A stretch of DNA of 64,000 nt from Brachycybe producta (taxonomy: Eukaryota; Arthropoda; Diplopoda; Playtdesmida; Andrognathidae), in NCBI GenBank assembly GCA_036925085.1, contig JAUPFP010000017.1, positions 2,694,058 to 2,758,057 of the forward strand. Direction: 5' to 3'. A program made the translations under genes and the position numbers. How positions within the stretch are numbered: position 1 is the first letter of the stretch; every line of letters starts with the position of its first letter. The notes beneath the pieces were generated by a model, which was given only the letters and a program-made list of their open reading frames with translations, ran no database searches and was not told the origin of the DNA. Positions 53,213-63,543 of this stretch are shown here, piece after piece.

Positions 53213-56200
53213 GTAAGTTGGGAATTGAATCATGGATAATTCTTTTGAATGGCAGCGGTACTGCAAACCCCCCCCCCCATGACTCCATGAGTGGTTTCAC
53301 TTGGAAGTCGGAGCGGGGGGGGGGGGGGGGACATTCGAACCCGCGAGATTTTAATTCGAGATTTCGAAAACACAAATCTTCGCGCTTTTTTCGTCTTTCG
53401 AATCTTTACCTTAAGAAAACTGTTAAAAACTTCAGTAAAATTCGTTTTAACTCCATTGACGTCCAACAGAAGCGTTCACTAACAAAAAAACCGGCGATTC
53501 TTGCAACCCGGATCACCGATATCACCTTGTGGCGACCCTGACTGCCACGCTGTTTTTTTTTTATTAATAATTTAATATTTCATTTATTTGTACAGTAAAA
53601 CCTTAGAGTAAAACCTCATATCGAGAGCATAATTTGTTCCGGGAACGTGTTTGTAATCCAAAGCACTCGTATATGAAAGTGAATCATCGGCTCAGTTGTG
53701 ATCACGTGACGCTCGGCAGACGAAGCGTATACGTGTATGTTGCAAGCGTATGTTGCAAGACCATGCTCGTTTATCAAGTTAAAATTTATTAATTAAAAAA
53801 TGTTGCTCGTCTTGCAGACAACGTTAGTTGCAATCCAAGGTTTTACTGCATCTTCTTAATGAATTAATAGGGAAACCCATAAAAAGCAGAAACTGCAGAA
53901 ACTTATTTAACATAACCCAAATTACTGAGTTTCTGCAATTTTACATTAATTTGGGTCTTCTTAAATACGTTTCTGCAATTTTACATTAATTTGGGTTGTT
54001 TTAAATAATTTTCGGCAGTTTTTGCAATTTTACATTAATTTGGTTCGTTTTAAATAAGTTTCTGCATTTTCTGCAATTTCACATTAACTTCAGTCGTTTT
54101 AAATAAGTTTCTGCAATTTCATATTAATTTGGGTTGTTTTAAATAACTCTGCAAATTTACATTAACTTCGGTCATTTTAAATAAGTTTCTGCAGTTTCTG
54201 CACATTAACTTCAGTCGTTTTAAATAAGTTTCTGCAATTTCATATTAATTTGGGTTGTTTTAAATAACTCTGCAAATTTACATTAACTTCGGTCATTTTA
54301 AATAAGTTTCTGCAGTTTCTGCACATTAACTTCAGTGGTTTTAAATAAGTTTCTGCAATTTCATATTAATGTGGGTTGTTTTAAGTAACTTTCTGCAGTT
54401 TCTGCAATTTTACGAGCGAGCACCATAGTGTTTTCTGCAGTTTTTGCGTTTTAGGGAGACACTGAATAATATCGGATTCTTATATGAAGGATTCGGGAAA
54501 TTCAAGTATAGCCTACCTTTTAGGATTCTGATTCGTGAAAATTTAGGATTCGTCCCACCTCTTGTAATTATTATGCTTCTGGTTTTATGAGCATTTTATC
54601 GTTTTCATTAAAATAGTATTGGCCAAAACTTCAGATGTTATTGTTACATTACATCAGTGAAGGTATGCACAAGGAAAAAAAATATTTTAATTCAGTGCCC
54701 TGTTTCGAGGTTTGGCTGTTTTAAAACATTTTGTTTGAAACAGGTTGTTTAAAACATGTTTTAAACAGCATGTTTTTTTTAAAAAAAAACATTGTTTTAA
54801 ATCAACCAAGCTAGAGGAAGTGATCAGATTACACTGTGAAACCTTAGACTATTACTTTACTGGACTGGCAACTCCCGAAATTTTGTGTTGGACAGTTTTG
54901 CATCGTCGTGACGTTGTTTTCGAAGTGGCGCCTCTAGCGGGACTATGGTATATGAACATGAATAGTAAAAGTGAAGTTTTGGACAAGTTCATTTTGTAGC
55001 TATGTAGGGTGTATTTTTATATATTAGTATAAAAAGTATGGCCGATGAATAACTACTCAGGCATAGCCTCCTATAGATGCTATCTATAGGAGGCTATGAC
55101 ACAGGCAATTAAAAATCGGGAGGGACGAAGAGAAGTTCATTCACTGGCGTAGTGAGGGGAGCAGATGTGGCATTTGTCCTGGGTGCTGAAATGTGGGGCT
55201 GTGATAAAAATATGGGCTTATACTTATAGTATGATTATAAATATAGCATTGTCCCAAATCCCACTGACTGTGTTGTCAACTTGGCATAATTAGGCACCCT
55301 ATATTAGTATTACTGTTACTGTATAAGACCAGAAACCCTAGGAACGTTCCTAGCTATGCCACTAATTTCATTTGCTCTTCTAATAAATTCACCACACACT
55401 GTACACGACAAGTCACCAACTAGTATCCCAATTTCAATTCGAAATATTAAACGTACGAATTTAACACATTTTTTCTTAAAAAAAACATGTTTTTTTAAAA
55501 TAAAACATGTTTTTTTTTTTAAAAAAAACATGTTTTTTTCCAACTCTGTTTGTTTCTCAAAAATACAAGTCTTGTAATACAAGTGAATTCTACGGAGCCA
55601 TGATCGAATTGTTCATTTGTAATATAACATTGTCTGTATGCGATGTATATTACATACAGTACATCGCATACTGACAATGTTTGCCTTAAAACTGTTTGAC
55701 CTAAAAACATTAGGGCTTGTCCCTTTAGGGTGTCTCTTTAGGGCAAATGATTTTAGTGCAAATGTCCCTTTAGGGTAAGTGTCTTTAGGGCAAATATCAC
55801 ACACACACACCCTTACAAGACTTGTATTTTTGACTTATAAAATAAGGCCAGTTTTTACAAGTCTCAAGAGACCATCAGCAAGATTTTACAAGTGCAGCAT
55901 AGGGTCCTGTTTCTCAAAAAATACAATTCTTTTTGAATTTTATGAAGCCCTGTAAAAGACGTACATTACAAATTCACAATTGGTCATTATGAATTGTTAT
56001 TTCGTAATAACATAGTGAATTATCGATGCATGTCCTGATCCGGACTCTACATTCACTTGTATTACAAGACTTGTATTTTTTGAGAAACAGGGCACAGTTC
56101 TAAGAAATTATTTATTTTAATTAATTAAAATACTATTATAACTTTCCAAGTATTTATTAGCACATACCTTCCTTGATGTTAAGGAAAAATAAGAGCTTTT

Positions 56201-59200
56201 TTAAGTTTCGTCCAACATTTCTTTTTAATGCGTTTACAATAAAAACGATAAACTGCTCGTCAAACCAGAAGTATGATAGGTACGCACTTCCATTTAGAGA
56301 GATTGGATTACTCATCTAAGAAAATATACAACTACTAAAATAAACTATACAGTACTATGTTTTATTTGATTTGGATTTTGGACGACAACTTCGACAAGGG
56401 ACTCTGATTCAAGTATTTTGCTAATAATTATGGAGTCCTGTGGCAGTGACCGCTGCCCATATCGAATGACTTGTTTGTCTGTCTGTCTGTCATTATTTTA
56501 AATTCACACATTCGTACGTATAATGCGTTCTATGTCATTATTTGCTTTTTTGCACTCGTATAGAGGACGTTTTTCGTCGTAAACTAATGGTGGATGGTGA
56601 CGGCATGGGAGACGATCGTCGTGTGACCACGCTAATGCGCACGTTCATAAAGTGGTGTATTGCCGATGAAAAGGAAGACGAGTGGTCTGTGTCGCACCTA
56701 CACACGTCGATTGCTTAAATATTGACTGAATCACGTTTTATATTCATTTCAAAAACAGCAAAATCACGTATGAGCGAATGTTGGCTGTATTGGCTCAGTG
56801 TGAATCTACAATGGTAAAGTCCAGATTAACAAGTGCTATGAATCAGGAGGAAATGTGCAACTACGAGGCGCTCTGCACGCAGATTGGTAGCAATGTTAAA
56901 AGTAACAATTGCCTGTGCTTACAATTGGTATCTAATCAAATGCGTTTCGTAAATTAGCCAGCTCCATCGACGATGCACACAACAAAATTGGAAACTGTAA
57001 GATCAGTCTAAATCAGGCGAAACAAATACGCAAGAATCGGCAAGGTGAATTACTAAGACTTACAAAACCTAAATGCTTATGCGTTTGTATAAATGCTAAT
57101 CGTACAGTGCTTGCAGAGCTACGGCTTTGACATTTTTGTCGAATGTGTGATTTTACTAAACGCCCAGGTGTGCGTCGAACTTATCATTCACATATCGCAC
57201 CTCGGCTAGAAGAGTGAAAACAACTAAAAAAAACGCTTTTTTTGGGAAAATGGGTTTAGTCACATTTTTTCCTCTCTCACTCTATTGTCTGGGAGCCAAA
57301 TAAACCGATATTGTCAGTAGTTAAAACGGTTTTTCGTGCTTGAAAAGCTCAGCAAAGTAAGCCATGAATCTTCTCTTAACTGTAAACTCATTCCACCCCA
57401 AAAAGTGTATTTTTTTTTAGTTTTGCCACTCTTCTCGCCGAGATGCGATATGGCGCCAGAAGAGACATTAAAACTTAATAGGGCACTCGTCAGATAGAAT
57501 AATTCGACATACCTTGTAGGTAAAGGGTGGCGGATTAAGAATTTGGAGACAACATGATGTTGAGGCCCCTCCAAATTAACACATTAAAAAAAACTAAAGA
57601 AAAACATATTTTTATTTGGCTTTTTTGAGGCCCTTTTCTATATTGAGATCCCAAAGCGCATCCTTCTTGTGCCTGTGCAGTTGTTCGCCACTGTAGGTAC
57701 TCTTATTGGGGGTTTTATTTGGCATTCCTCGAAACGTCAAGGGACACTGACAGAAAGACAGTGAAATTCATACCGTCCATTAAGCCCCGACCTCATGCTG
57801 AAACTGATGTCGCGACACCGATGTCATGAAATGTTATCATGACATCCACTGCCACGGCAGTAACCTGTTCACATGGCAACCATGTGAACAGAACATTGTT
57901 GGCAAAGAAAATTGGGTTGTGACATTTCAATGAGACATGGTGGACGTTGTGCTTGCTGAAGTGTTTGCTTGATTGAGGAAATTGACGGTAGTTGTCGTGA
58001 CAGTGCTAGTGCCACTGCTGCGGTGTCGCATATTAAAACGTTTATATAGGATCATGCAAGAAAAGGGGCAAAAAAGGATGTCTCTGTGTGTCCGCAACCC
58101 CGATTTTGTGGGTCGAACAACTCAAGAACGAAATGAGATAAAGACATGCAGTATTTTTTATTTGATTCCGTGGTTCAATATGATGCTCCTGACAAAAAAT
58201 TAGAAAATTTTACCCAGGGGTTATTTTTGACCTCCATTGCTCTTAAGAGCAATGGAGGTATATAGGATCATGCAAGAAAAGGGGCAAAAAAGGATGTCTT
58301 GTGTGTCCAAAACCCCGATTTTGTGGGTCGAACAACTCAAGAACGGAATGAGATACAGACATGCAGTATTTTTTATTTGATTCAGTGGTTCAATTTGATG
58401 CTCCTGACAACCCAGGGGTTATTTTTTTATGAATTTTTTAGAAACATATTTTGAGTTTTTGATTTATAATTTTTTGTGGGTCGAACAACTCGAAAACGGT
58501 GCCACCTACAACAAAGGTTTCTTCCTCAACAAAGGATTCTTCCTCTTTCCAGTTGTAGCATTCAAAAGGGGGACTTTTCTATTATTTAGGAGCGGTGTTT
58601 CTTTCTATGTTCTGTTATTATTTTTGTATATTAGAATACATGTGACGTATTTTCATTTTAAACCATATTACTACAAATGAATGACGCATGCGCATCACAT
58701 GTAACTATGTCATGTACGTGAGTACATACATGTTCGTTTATCTATATACAAATGCGCACACGTGTGTACATGTGCGTAGACATGCGCACAAGTGTGTACA
58801 TGTGCGTAGACATGCGCACAAGTGTCTACATGAGCGTACACATGCGCACAAGCGTGTACATGAGCGTACACATGCGCACAAGCGTGTACATGTGCATACA
58901 CATGCGCACAAGCGTGTACATGTGCATACACATGCGCACAAGCGTGTACATGTGCGTACACATGCGCACAAGCGTGTACATGTGCATACACATGCGCACA
59001 AGTGTACATGTGCGTACACATGCGCACAAGTGTGTACATGTGCGTACACATGCGCACAAGTGTGTACATGTGCGTACACATGCGCACAAGTGTGTACATG
59101 TGCGTACACATGTGCACAAGTGTGTACACGTGCGTACACATGCGCACAAGCGCGTACACGTGCGTACACATGCGCACAAGCGCGTACACGTGCGTAGACA

Positions 59201-62200
59201 TGCGCACAAGCGCGTACACGTGCGTAGACATGCGCACAAGCGCGTACACGTGCATACACATGCGCACAAGCGCGTACACGTGCGTAGACATGCGCACAAG
59301 CGCGTACACGTGCATAGACATGCGCACAAGTGCGTACACGTGCCCACACGTGCATACACGTGCACACACGTACGTACACGTGCGCACAAGTGCATACACG
59401 TGCGCACAAGTGCATACACGTGCGCACACATGCATACACGTGCACACACATGCATACACATGTGCACAAGTGCATACACGTGCGAACAAATGCATACACG
59501 TGCGAACAAGTGCGTACACGTGCGCACAAGTGTGTACACATGCGTAATTTTTTGTGGGTCGAACAATTCGAAAATGGGGCCACCTACAATAAAATGTCAT
59601 CAGACCTAAAATGGTGTACACATTCAGAGGATGAAAGATTTAGATTTTTTAAAAACGATTTTTTAAACCATTATTTAATTTTTACAAATGAATGACGCAT
59701 GTACATCACATGTAACTACAGTACATGTGCATACACAAGCGCACACGTGTGTACATGTGTATACTCATGCACACAAGTGTACATGTGCGTACACATGCAC
59801 ACAAGTTTGTACATGTGCGTACACATGCGCACAAGTGTGTACATGTGCGTACACATGCGCACAAGTGTGTACATGTGCGTACACATGCGCACAAGTGTGT
59901 ACATGTGCGTACACATGCGCACAAGTGTGTACATGTGCGTACACATGCGCACAAGTGTGTACATGTGCGTACACATGCGCACAAGTGTGTACATGTGCGT
60001 ACACATGCGCACAGGTGTGTACATGTGCGTACACGTGCGCACAGGTGTGTACATGTGCATACACGTGCACACACGTGTGTACACGTGCATACACGTGCGC
60101 ACAAGTGTGTACACGTGCTTACACGTGCGCACAAGTGTGTACACGTGCGTACACGTGTGCACAAGTGTGTACACGTGCATACACATGTGCACATGTGTGT
60201 ACACGTGCATACACGTGTGCACGTGTGTACACGTGCATACACGTGTGTACACGTGCATACACATGTACATGTGCATACACGTGCGCACAAGTGTGTACGT
60301 GTGCGCACGTGTGTATGTGCATACTGATGCGCGCACGCATGTACATGTGCATACACAGGTAACAATCAAAGAAAGTTGGTTATTTGATTTATGAAAGCAT
60401 ATATTAAAGCAATGGAGGTCTATAGGGTGCCTTGAATCCCTTGTTCTATATGCGACACCAACTGCCACGCCACTGACAGTGGTACTAAAACGTTTCAAAT
60501 TACGACACTACTGCGACATTTACTGTCATGACAGCATTGCTGCAACTTCAGTGTTACCATGAGAATGGGGCTTTATAGTGCACTTTAGTTACTCTAGGTA
60601 ATTACCAAGACTATTGTAAACATACCCAGTGACTACATGTAGCCATAAAAACATTTTTCTACTGCCAAAAGCAATTTTCTCTCTTTCCTAGTAATTACTA
60701 CAGTAGATATTAAATATTTCTTATGGGCGTAAAGACAAAACGCTAATGATTGGCAGGGGGCGGGGTGGTGTGGTGTGGGAAAATAATTGAGGGTGTGTTC
60801 AACTACAAAGGAGCATTAGATTGAAAGTGTGGTCAATGCACCCTTGTATGCTAAAACGAGCTAGCAATCTGGATAAGCGAGATAGCTCACACTTTCAAGC
60901 TTTCTTTACATACGTCACATAGCGAGACCTTTTTCCGTAGCAAGACTTGTGATAAATAAGGAAACATTTGAAATGTCCATGTAGCATGCTTAAGAAGCGT
61001 GGTAGACGCCACGGACGTCAATGAAGCTATATAAGGACCAGTATAATGGCCGATATAGATTGCACTGCCATCGTTAACACCATTACCATTTGCGAAAAAG
61101 TTTTTAAAAATATTTTTAACGTCTTAATTAAAATATAAAAGGTATGTCAGTAAAAAGAAAAGAAAATTAACTTACTTTTATAATCTGTAGTACAAGAGGA
61201 GTAAAACCCTGACTTGGTAGCCCCTACAATTGTACTTCTCTGGATAAGATAACGATCCAGTGGAAAAAGTTTGCTAGTCGTTATTTCTCGACTGTACATG
61301 CATTAACACAGCTTGTAGAAAAAAAAAGCTAAAAATTTAAATAATCCAACCAGTAATTAAGAGCCTAGCTACACGTCCATCTTGTTGTTTTGAGCAGACG
61401 ATAACGAGACAAATGAGTATTATATGGTGTTACTAAAACTGCAAGAAATCGACTCCCAATCGCTCAATTAAAATACATTAACGCGCAAAATGCAATAAAA
61501 AGTATTGTTTTTTACGTGCTCGATTTATATAATTTTTGAAAAGGTCCTTCTATTTTTTTTTAATAACGTTTAAAATCGTACATTTTTTTAAACTCCATGT
61601 TAAGTCCCATAGGAGCAAAACACCGTCCCACAAACGTTAGAACTCATTAAAATGATTTAGAACAACCAAACAAAAATTAGCACGTACTTACACGTGTTTA
61701 TTACCTTCACGATGATTCTTTTTTCGAAATTTTGAAAGGTCCTTCTATTTTTAAACAAGGTTCAAAATCGATCGTTTTTTTAACTCCATGTTAAGTCCCA
61801 TAGGACCAAAAAACCATCACCGAAACATTTCAAGAACTCCCATTAAAAACGACTTAACAATCACATAAAAATTAGCACGTGCATTAATCTATTGGCTTCG
61901 TGATGTTTTTTTTATAAGCTTAACACGCGAAATTATTTTTCTGTTAATTATTATGTGACTTGAAACCTGGAGAAAAAGCGTTAAACCGTTTTTCAATCAA
62001 AAACGATCGCAGCGCCTACATTCGGAGAAATTTTAAACTAAACGCTGTATCTAGGCTTTTAATTATGAATTCATTCAACTTGATACAACTACATATGATT
62101 ACTGTAGCTCGACTCTGCTAGAGGTGCATCTGAATATTTTTATGATCCTAGCTCATTGATTCCTAAAGGATGTGCTGCACCCACGCGGCGTAGCTAAGGT

Positions 62201-63162
62201 TTGTGCTGCCTTGAGTTTGCCGCCCCTTTCTCACGAAAAACACAATGCTACGCGTCAGTGGCGCAACGAGGATTCTGGTCTGTGAGGGGCTAATCGATAC
62301 CCAGTGATTGAAATGGTTTACAGAATTTTATTTTAATTATGAAATTATGAAATAAACCAAGTTTCTCGATAGTAATTACTTTTTAAAGATCAATTATCAA
62401 TTTTTCCAGAGTTAAAAAATAGTGCTGCATTGCAGAATACATTCTGCGAGCACAGCGAGCAACAAAAATTTCATAATTTCTTCTAGAGTTCCCATTAATT
62501 TTTATTTTCTGCGTTTCAGGCAGACCCTTCCACAATCCTGATAGGAAAAAAAAACTTTTCTTTTCGTTGGTGCTGCCCTCAAAAAGTGCCGCCCATTGCG
62601 CCCCCCCCCGGCTACGCCACTACTGCGGCACACATGCCCATTGCGCCCCCCGCTAAGCCACTACTGCGGCACACATGGGTGTGTCGTGAGTTTTCCAACT
62701 TGTACTTCCTTGTGACATAAAGATATAACCTTACGGTTGATGTGTAGAATATGATGTATTGGCAAAAACAATTCAGCAACATCCTGACAGGTGCCAAACA
62801 ACGGTTAAACTACAACATTTGGACAGCGAATTACATGAACTGAAGAAAAAACTGGAGATTCTTGGTCAAAAGGTATAAAGTGAATTGGGGAGAATAATAA
62901 ATCTTTTATCCTTTTTACACAGGTGACTTAAATTATTCTTTTTTTTTTACTGCAGTTAAACTTACGTCGTAAACATTTTTCTGTTCTGCGTAGTGCGATC
63001 CACGAACTGCAACTTCTCCTTGAAGGCTAGTTCCAGAAATTTCATCAAATTATTTTAAATTTTGAAAAATGAACTGATTTATCAAATTTGGTATTTTTTT
63101 TAACAGTCGATGAAGCCGAAGTCGACATAGACATGAAGAATGAAGAAATGGATACATTATGA
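53203..63162 (+). CDS. THOC7: THOC7 homologue, complete seven-exon gene model
   Basis: THOC7 is a coiled-coil subunit of the THO complex, part of TREX, which couples transcription to mRNA export in the nucleus. Model: join(53203..53212, 56564..56684, 56759..56886, 56958..57044, 62748..62872, 62956..63025, 63107..63162), 597 nt, 198 aa (human 204). It contains RRKLMVDGDGMGDDRR (human KRLLIDGDGAGDDRR), FIKWC, YERMLAVLAQCE, QAKQIRKNRQEYDVLAKTIQ and HPDR, in the same order as human THOC7, with predicted helices over the second half. All phases agree. The last intron uses GC-AG; the fourth intron is 5.7 kb. It is divergent from ATXN7. Confidence 0.92.
53593..53848. mobile_element. Mariner/pogo-like MITE, uninterrupted copy
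   Basis: Left end CAGTAAAACCTTAGAGTAAA, right end TCCAAGGTTTTACTG, with TA before the left end. The interior (TGATCACGTGACGCTCGGCA) matches both halves of the LINE-split copy at 7175-8722, in reverse orientation. Confidence 0.75.
53900..54420. repeat. Tandem repeat, about 40-bp units in a 121-bp higher-order period
   Basis: Units of the type AAATAAGTTTCTGCAATTTC plus ATTAATTTGGGTTGTTTT. The block ATATTAATTTGGGTTG recurs at 54121, 54242 and 54363, exactly 121 bases apart, with three variant sub-units in each period. Confidence 0.8.
54564..55344. other. THOC7 intron 1 sequence, nothing firm
   Basis: It contains AACATGTTTTAAACAGCATG-like runs (54735-54795) and a perfect hairpin CATAGCCTCCTATAGATG / TATCTATAGGAGGCTATG at 55062-55098. 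No exon recognised. Confidence 0.4.
55345..55560. repeat. Dispersed repeat, inverted copy of 19680-19903
   Basis: It shares ATGCCACTAATTTCATTTGC, CACTGTACACGACAAGTCAC and several AACATGTTTTTTTAA runs with the reverse complement of the intron-4 copy in ataxin-7. Confidence 0.55.
55904..56093. mobile_element. MITE with CCTGTTTCTCAAAAAATACA termini
   Basis: The left terminus CCTGTTTCTCAAAAAATACA and its inverse at the right end form a 20-base inverted repeat. A partial terminus of the same family lies at 55550-55585 (TTTCTCAAAAATACAAGTCT). Confidence 0.65.
56564..56684 (+). CDS. THOC7: THOC7 exon 2
   Basis: Acceptor CGTATAG, phase 1 entry. It encodes EDVFRRKLMVDGDGMGDDRR, then TLMRTFIKWCIADEKEDE. 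The donor is uncertain: GTCTGT after 56684 or GTGGTC after 56681 both keep phase 2 and neither is a strong consensus. Confidence 0.85.
56759..56886 (+). CDS. THOC7: THOC7 exon 3
   Basis: Acceptor AAAAACAG, phase 2; donor GTAGCA, phase 1. It encodes KITYERMLAVLAQCESTMVK and NQEEMCNYEALCTQI, matching YQRMLSTLSQCE and EMENYEKIYKEI of the human protein. Confidence 0.9.
56958..57044 (+). CDS. THOC7: THOC7 exon 4
   Basis: Acceptor AAATTAG, phase 1; donor GTGAAT, phase 1. It encodes SSIDDAHNKIGNCKISLNQA then KQIRKNRQ (human SIAGAHEKIAECKKQILQAK). Confidence 0.92.
57190..57452. mobile_element. MITE with ATATCGCACCTCGGC termini
   Basis: Left end ATATCGCACCTCGGCTAGAA and right end CTTCTCGCCGAGATGCGATA are inverted repeats of about 25 bases. 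AACTAAAAAAAAC inside the left arm is matched by TTTTTTTTAGTTTT in the right. A fragment of this family may lie at 19640. Confidence 0.75.
58040..58420 (+). repeat. Tandem duplication inside F5
   Basis: Two direct copies (about 58045-58200 and 58258-58420) share GATCATGCAAGAAAAGGGGC, CCCCGATTTTGTGGGTCGAA and GACATGCAGTATTTTTTATT. Shorter related pieces precede each minisatellite array (58470-58690 and 59548-59710), both ending AAATGAATGACGCATG. Confidence 0.75.
58740..59546. repeat. 30-bp minisatellite, array 1
   Basis: About 27 copies of a 30-base unit, of the type ACACATGCGCACAAGCGTGT plus ACATGTGCGT, with gradual variant drift along the array. Since 30 is divisible by three and the unit has no stop in any frame, all six frames stay open; the resulting His/Thr/Cys/Val/Tyr-rich frames (up to 303 codons) are not genes. 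Strict purine-pyrimidine alternation over much of the unit favours Z-DNA. Confidence 0.93.
59700..60358. repeat. 30-bp minisatellite, array 2
   Basis: About 22 copies of the same unit. Between 59820 and 60000 the copies are essentially identical (ACACATGCGCACAAGTGTGT, ACATGTGCGT), a sign of recent expansion; towards 60240 they degrade and shorten. It is preceded by the same ATGACGCATG...CATCACATGTAACTA block as array 1. Confidence 0.93.
60576..60989. other. THOC7 intron sequence, nothing recognised
   Basis: Intronic DNA between F5 and the F2 copy. A G-rich patch lies at 60757-60778. No exon or repeat family identified. Confidence 0.4.
60990..61330. mobile_element. TTAA MITE, family F2, copy 3 (one arm)
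   Basis: It begins TTAAGAAGCGTGGTAGACGC and then GCCACGGACGTCAATG, followed by AATTAAAATATAAAAGGTAT as in the other F2 copies. The opposite arm is not recognisable, so the copy is truncated. Confidence 0.6.
61357..62062. mobile_element. TTAA MITE, family F3, intact copy
   Basis: Left end TTAAGAGCCTAGCTACACGT, right end GCTGTATCTAGGCTTTTAA: inverted termini with TTAA on both sides. Inside there is a diverged direct duplication of about 180 bases (AACTCCATGTTAAGTCCCAT at about 61595 and 61780). This copy has no LINE and serves as the empty-site reference for 16770-18392. Confidence 0.78.
62063..62747. other. THOC7 intron 4, distal part
   Basis: It includes a diverged direct repeat (CCATTGCGCCCCCC at about 62594 and 62638, each followed by a GGCTACGCCACTACTGCGGC-like block). 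No exon seen before the acceptor at 62747. Confidence 0.45.
62748..62872 (+). CDS. THOC7: THOC7 exon 5
   Basis: Acceptor TGTGTAG, phase 1; donor GTATAA, phase 0. It encodes EYDVLAKTIQQHPDRCQTTV then LHELKKKLEILGQK (human EYDALAKVIQHHPDRHETLK). This joins exon 4 across a 5.7-kb intron. Confidence 0.93.
62956..63025 (+). CDS. THOC7: THOC7 exon 6 (GC donor)
   Basis: Acceptor TACTGCAG, phase 0. It encodes LNLRRKHFSVLRSAIHELQL then LLE (human LRRKQFHVLLSTIHELQ). The only donor giving the correct phase is GCTAGT after 63025, a GC-AG intron. Without splicing, the frame would end at a TAG after LLEG. Confidence 0.85.
63107..63162 (+). CDS. THOC7: THOC7 exon 7 (stop)
   Basis: Acceptor TTTAACAG, phase 1. 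It encodes VDEAEVDIDMKNEEMDTL and TGA at 63160-63162, an acidic tail comparable to the human SEVEEAQEASMETDPKP. Confidence 0.85.
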
Positions 63163-63287
63163 AGCTTCTTTATCCATTTTGGTTTTGACTAGTTAAATTT
63201 ATTATCTTTTTTATATGCGAGAAATTACACATGACAAATTGAAAAACGTGAATGTTTTTTAACAAACAAATCACATTTGTTACATGA

Positions 63288-63313
63288 AATAAAACTAAAA
63301 TCTTTGAAATAAA
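63288..63313 (+). promoter_or_regulatory. THOC7 polyadenylation signals
   Basis: AATAAA at 63288-63293 and again at 63308-63313, 126-150 bases after the stop codon. Confidence 0.6.
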
Positions 63314-63390
63314 TATTGCAAAAAAAAACTTATTAAATATTTTATAATGTCAACAAATGAGTTTCAAATAAAAAATGACTTAACATAATT

Positions 63391-63483
63391 TTACCACGTC
63401 TGAGTGTTTAACTGAAGGTCCTTGATGACATTCTGTACAACGTCAATGCTTGTCGCTTGTCCACCAAGATCGGGTGTGTGTAC
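63391..63483 (-). CDS. NAD-isocitrate dehydrogenase subunit (IDH3 gamma-like), last exon
   Basis: Acceptor TGTCAACAG, phase 0; encodes VHTPDLGGQATSIDVVQNVI then KDLQLNTQTW and TAA. The HTPDxGGQxT block near the C-terminus is typical of the gamma subunit of mitochondrial NAD-dependent isocitrate dehydrogenase, a TCA-cycle enzyme; beta subunits are close relatives, so the subunit is not certain. Upstream exons lie outside the window. It is convergent with THOC7, with 228 bases between stop codons. Confidence 0.78.
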   Translation of the reverse strand, partial: VHTPDLGGQATSIDVVQNVIKDLQLNTQTW

Positions 63484-63543
63484 CTGTTGACAATAAAAAA
63501 AAAATTATCATTTGTGTTATGTTCAGTTGAAAAATTTTAAAGG

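Larger units (their letters stand above)
53320..54563. mobile_element. hAT-like element (GGTGGGACGAATCC family) with inner insertions
   Basis: Left end GGGGACATTCGAACCCGCGA, right end TTTAGGATTCGTCCCACCTC, the same termini as 27891-28913 in reverse. Inside are a mariner-type MITE (53593-53848) and a 121-base tandem repeat. Runs of C and G near the left end blur the boundary. Confidence 0.6.
57780..60575. mobile_element. TTAA MITE, family F5, enclosing the minisatellite
   Basis: Left end TTAAGCCCCGACCTCATGCT; right end (inverse) reads AAGCCCCATTCTCATGGTAA. The arms then share ACTGATGT-GCG-like blocks and GTCATGACAGT. The first bases match F4 (TTAAGCCCCG). The interior holds tandem copies of a 160-200-base unit with GGTCGAACAACTCAAGAACG (58110, 58328, 58480, 59555) and two minisatellite arrays. 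The right TTAA is lost (TTTATA). Confidence 0.55.

Noticed and set aside
56445-56510. ATG at about 56444 as the THOC7 start
   Set aside because: It has no donor giving phase 1 before exon 2, whereas ATGGGAGACG|GTAAGT at 53203 fits exactly.
58740-60358. Regular repeats as a CRISPR array
   Set aside because: Units are contiguous 30-base minisatellite copies without unique spacers, in a eukaryotic intron.
58688-60498. Many long overlapping frames rich in His, Thr, Cys, Val and Tyr on both strands
   Set aside because: They are translations of the 30-bp minisatellite, which has no stop in any frame; no start context, splice pattern or family match supports a gene.
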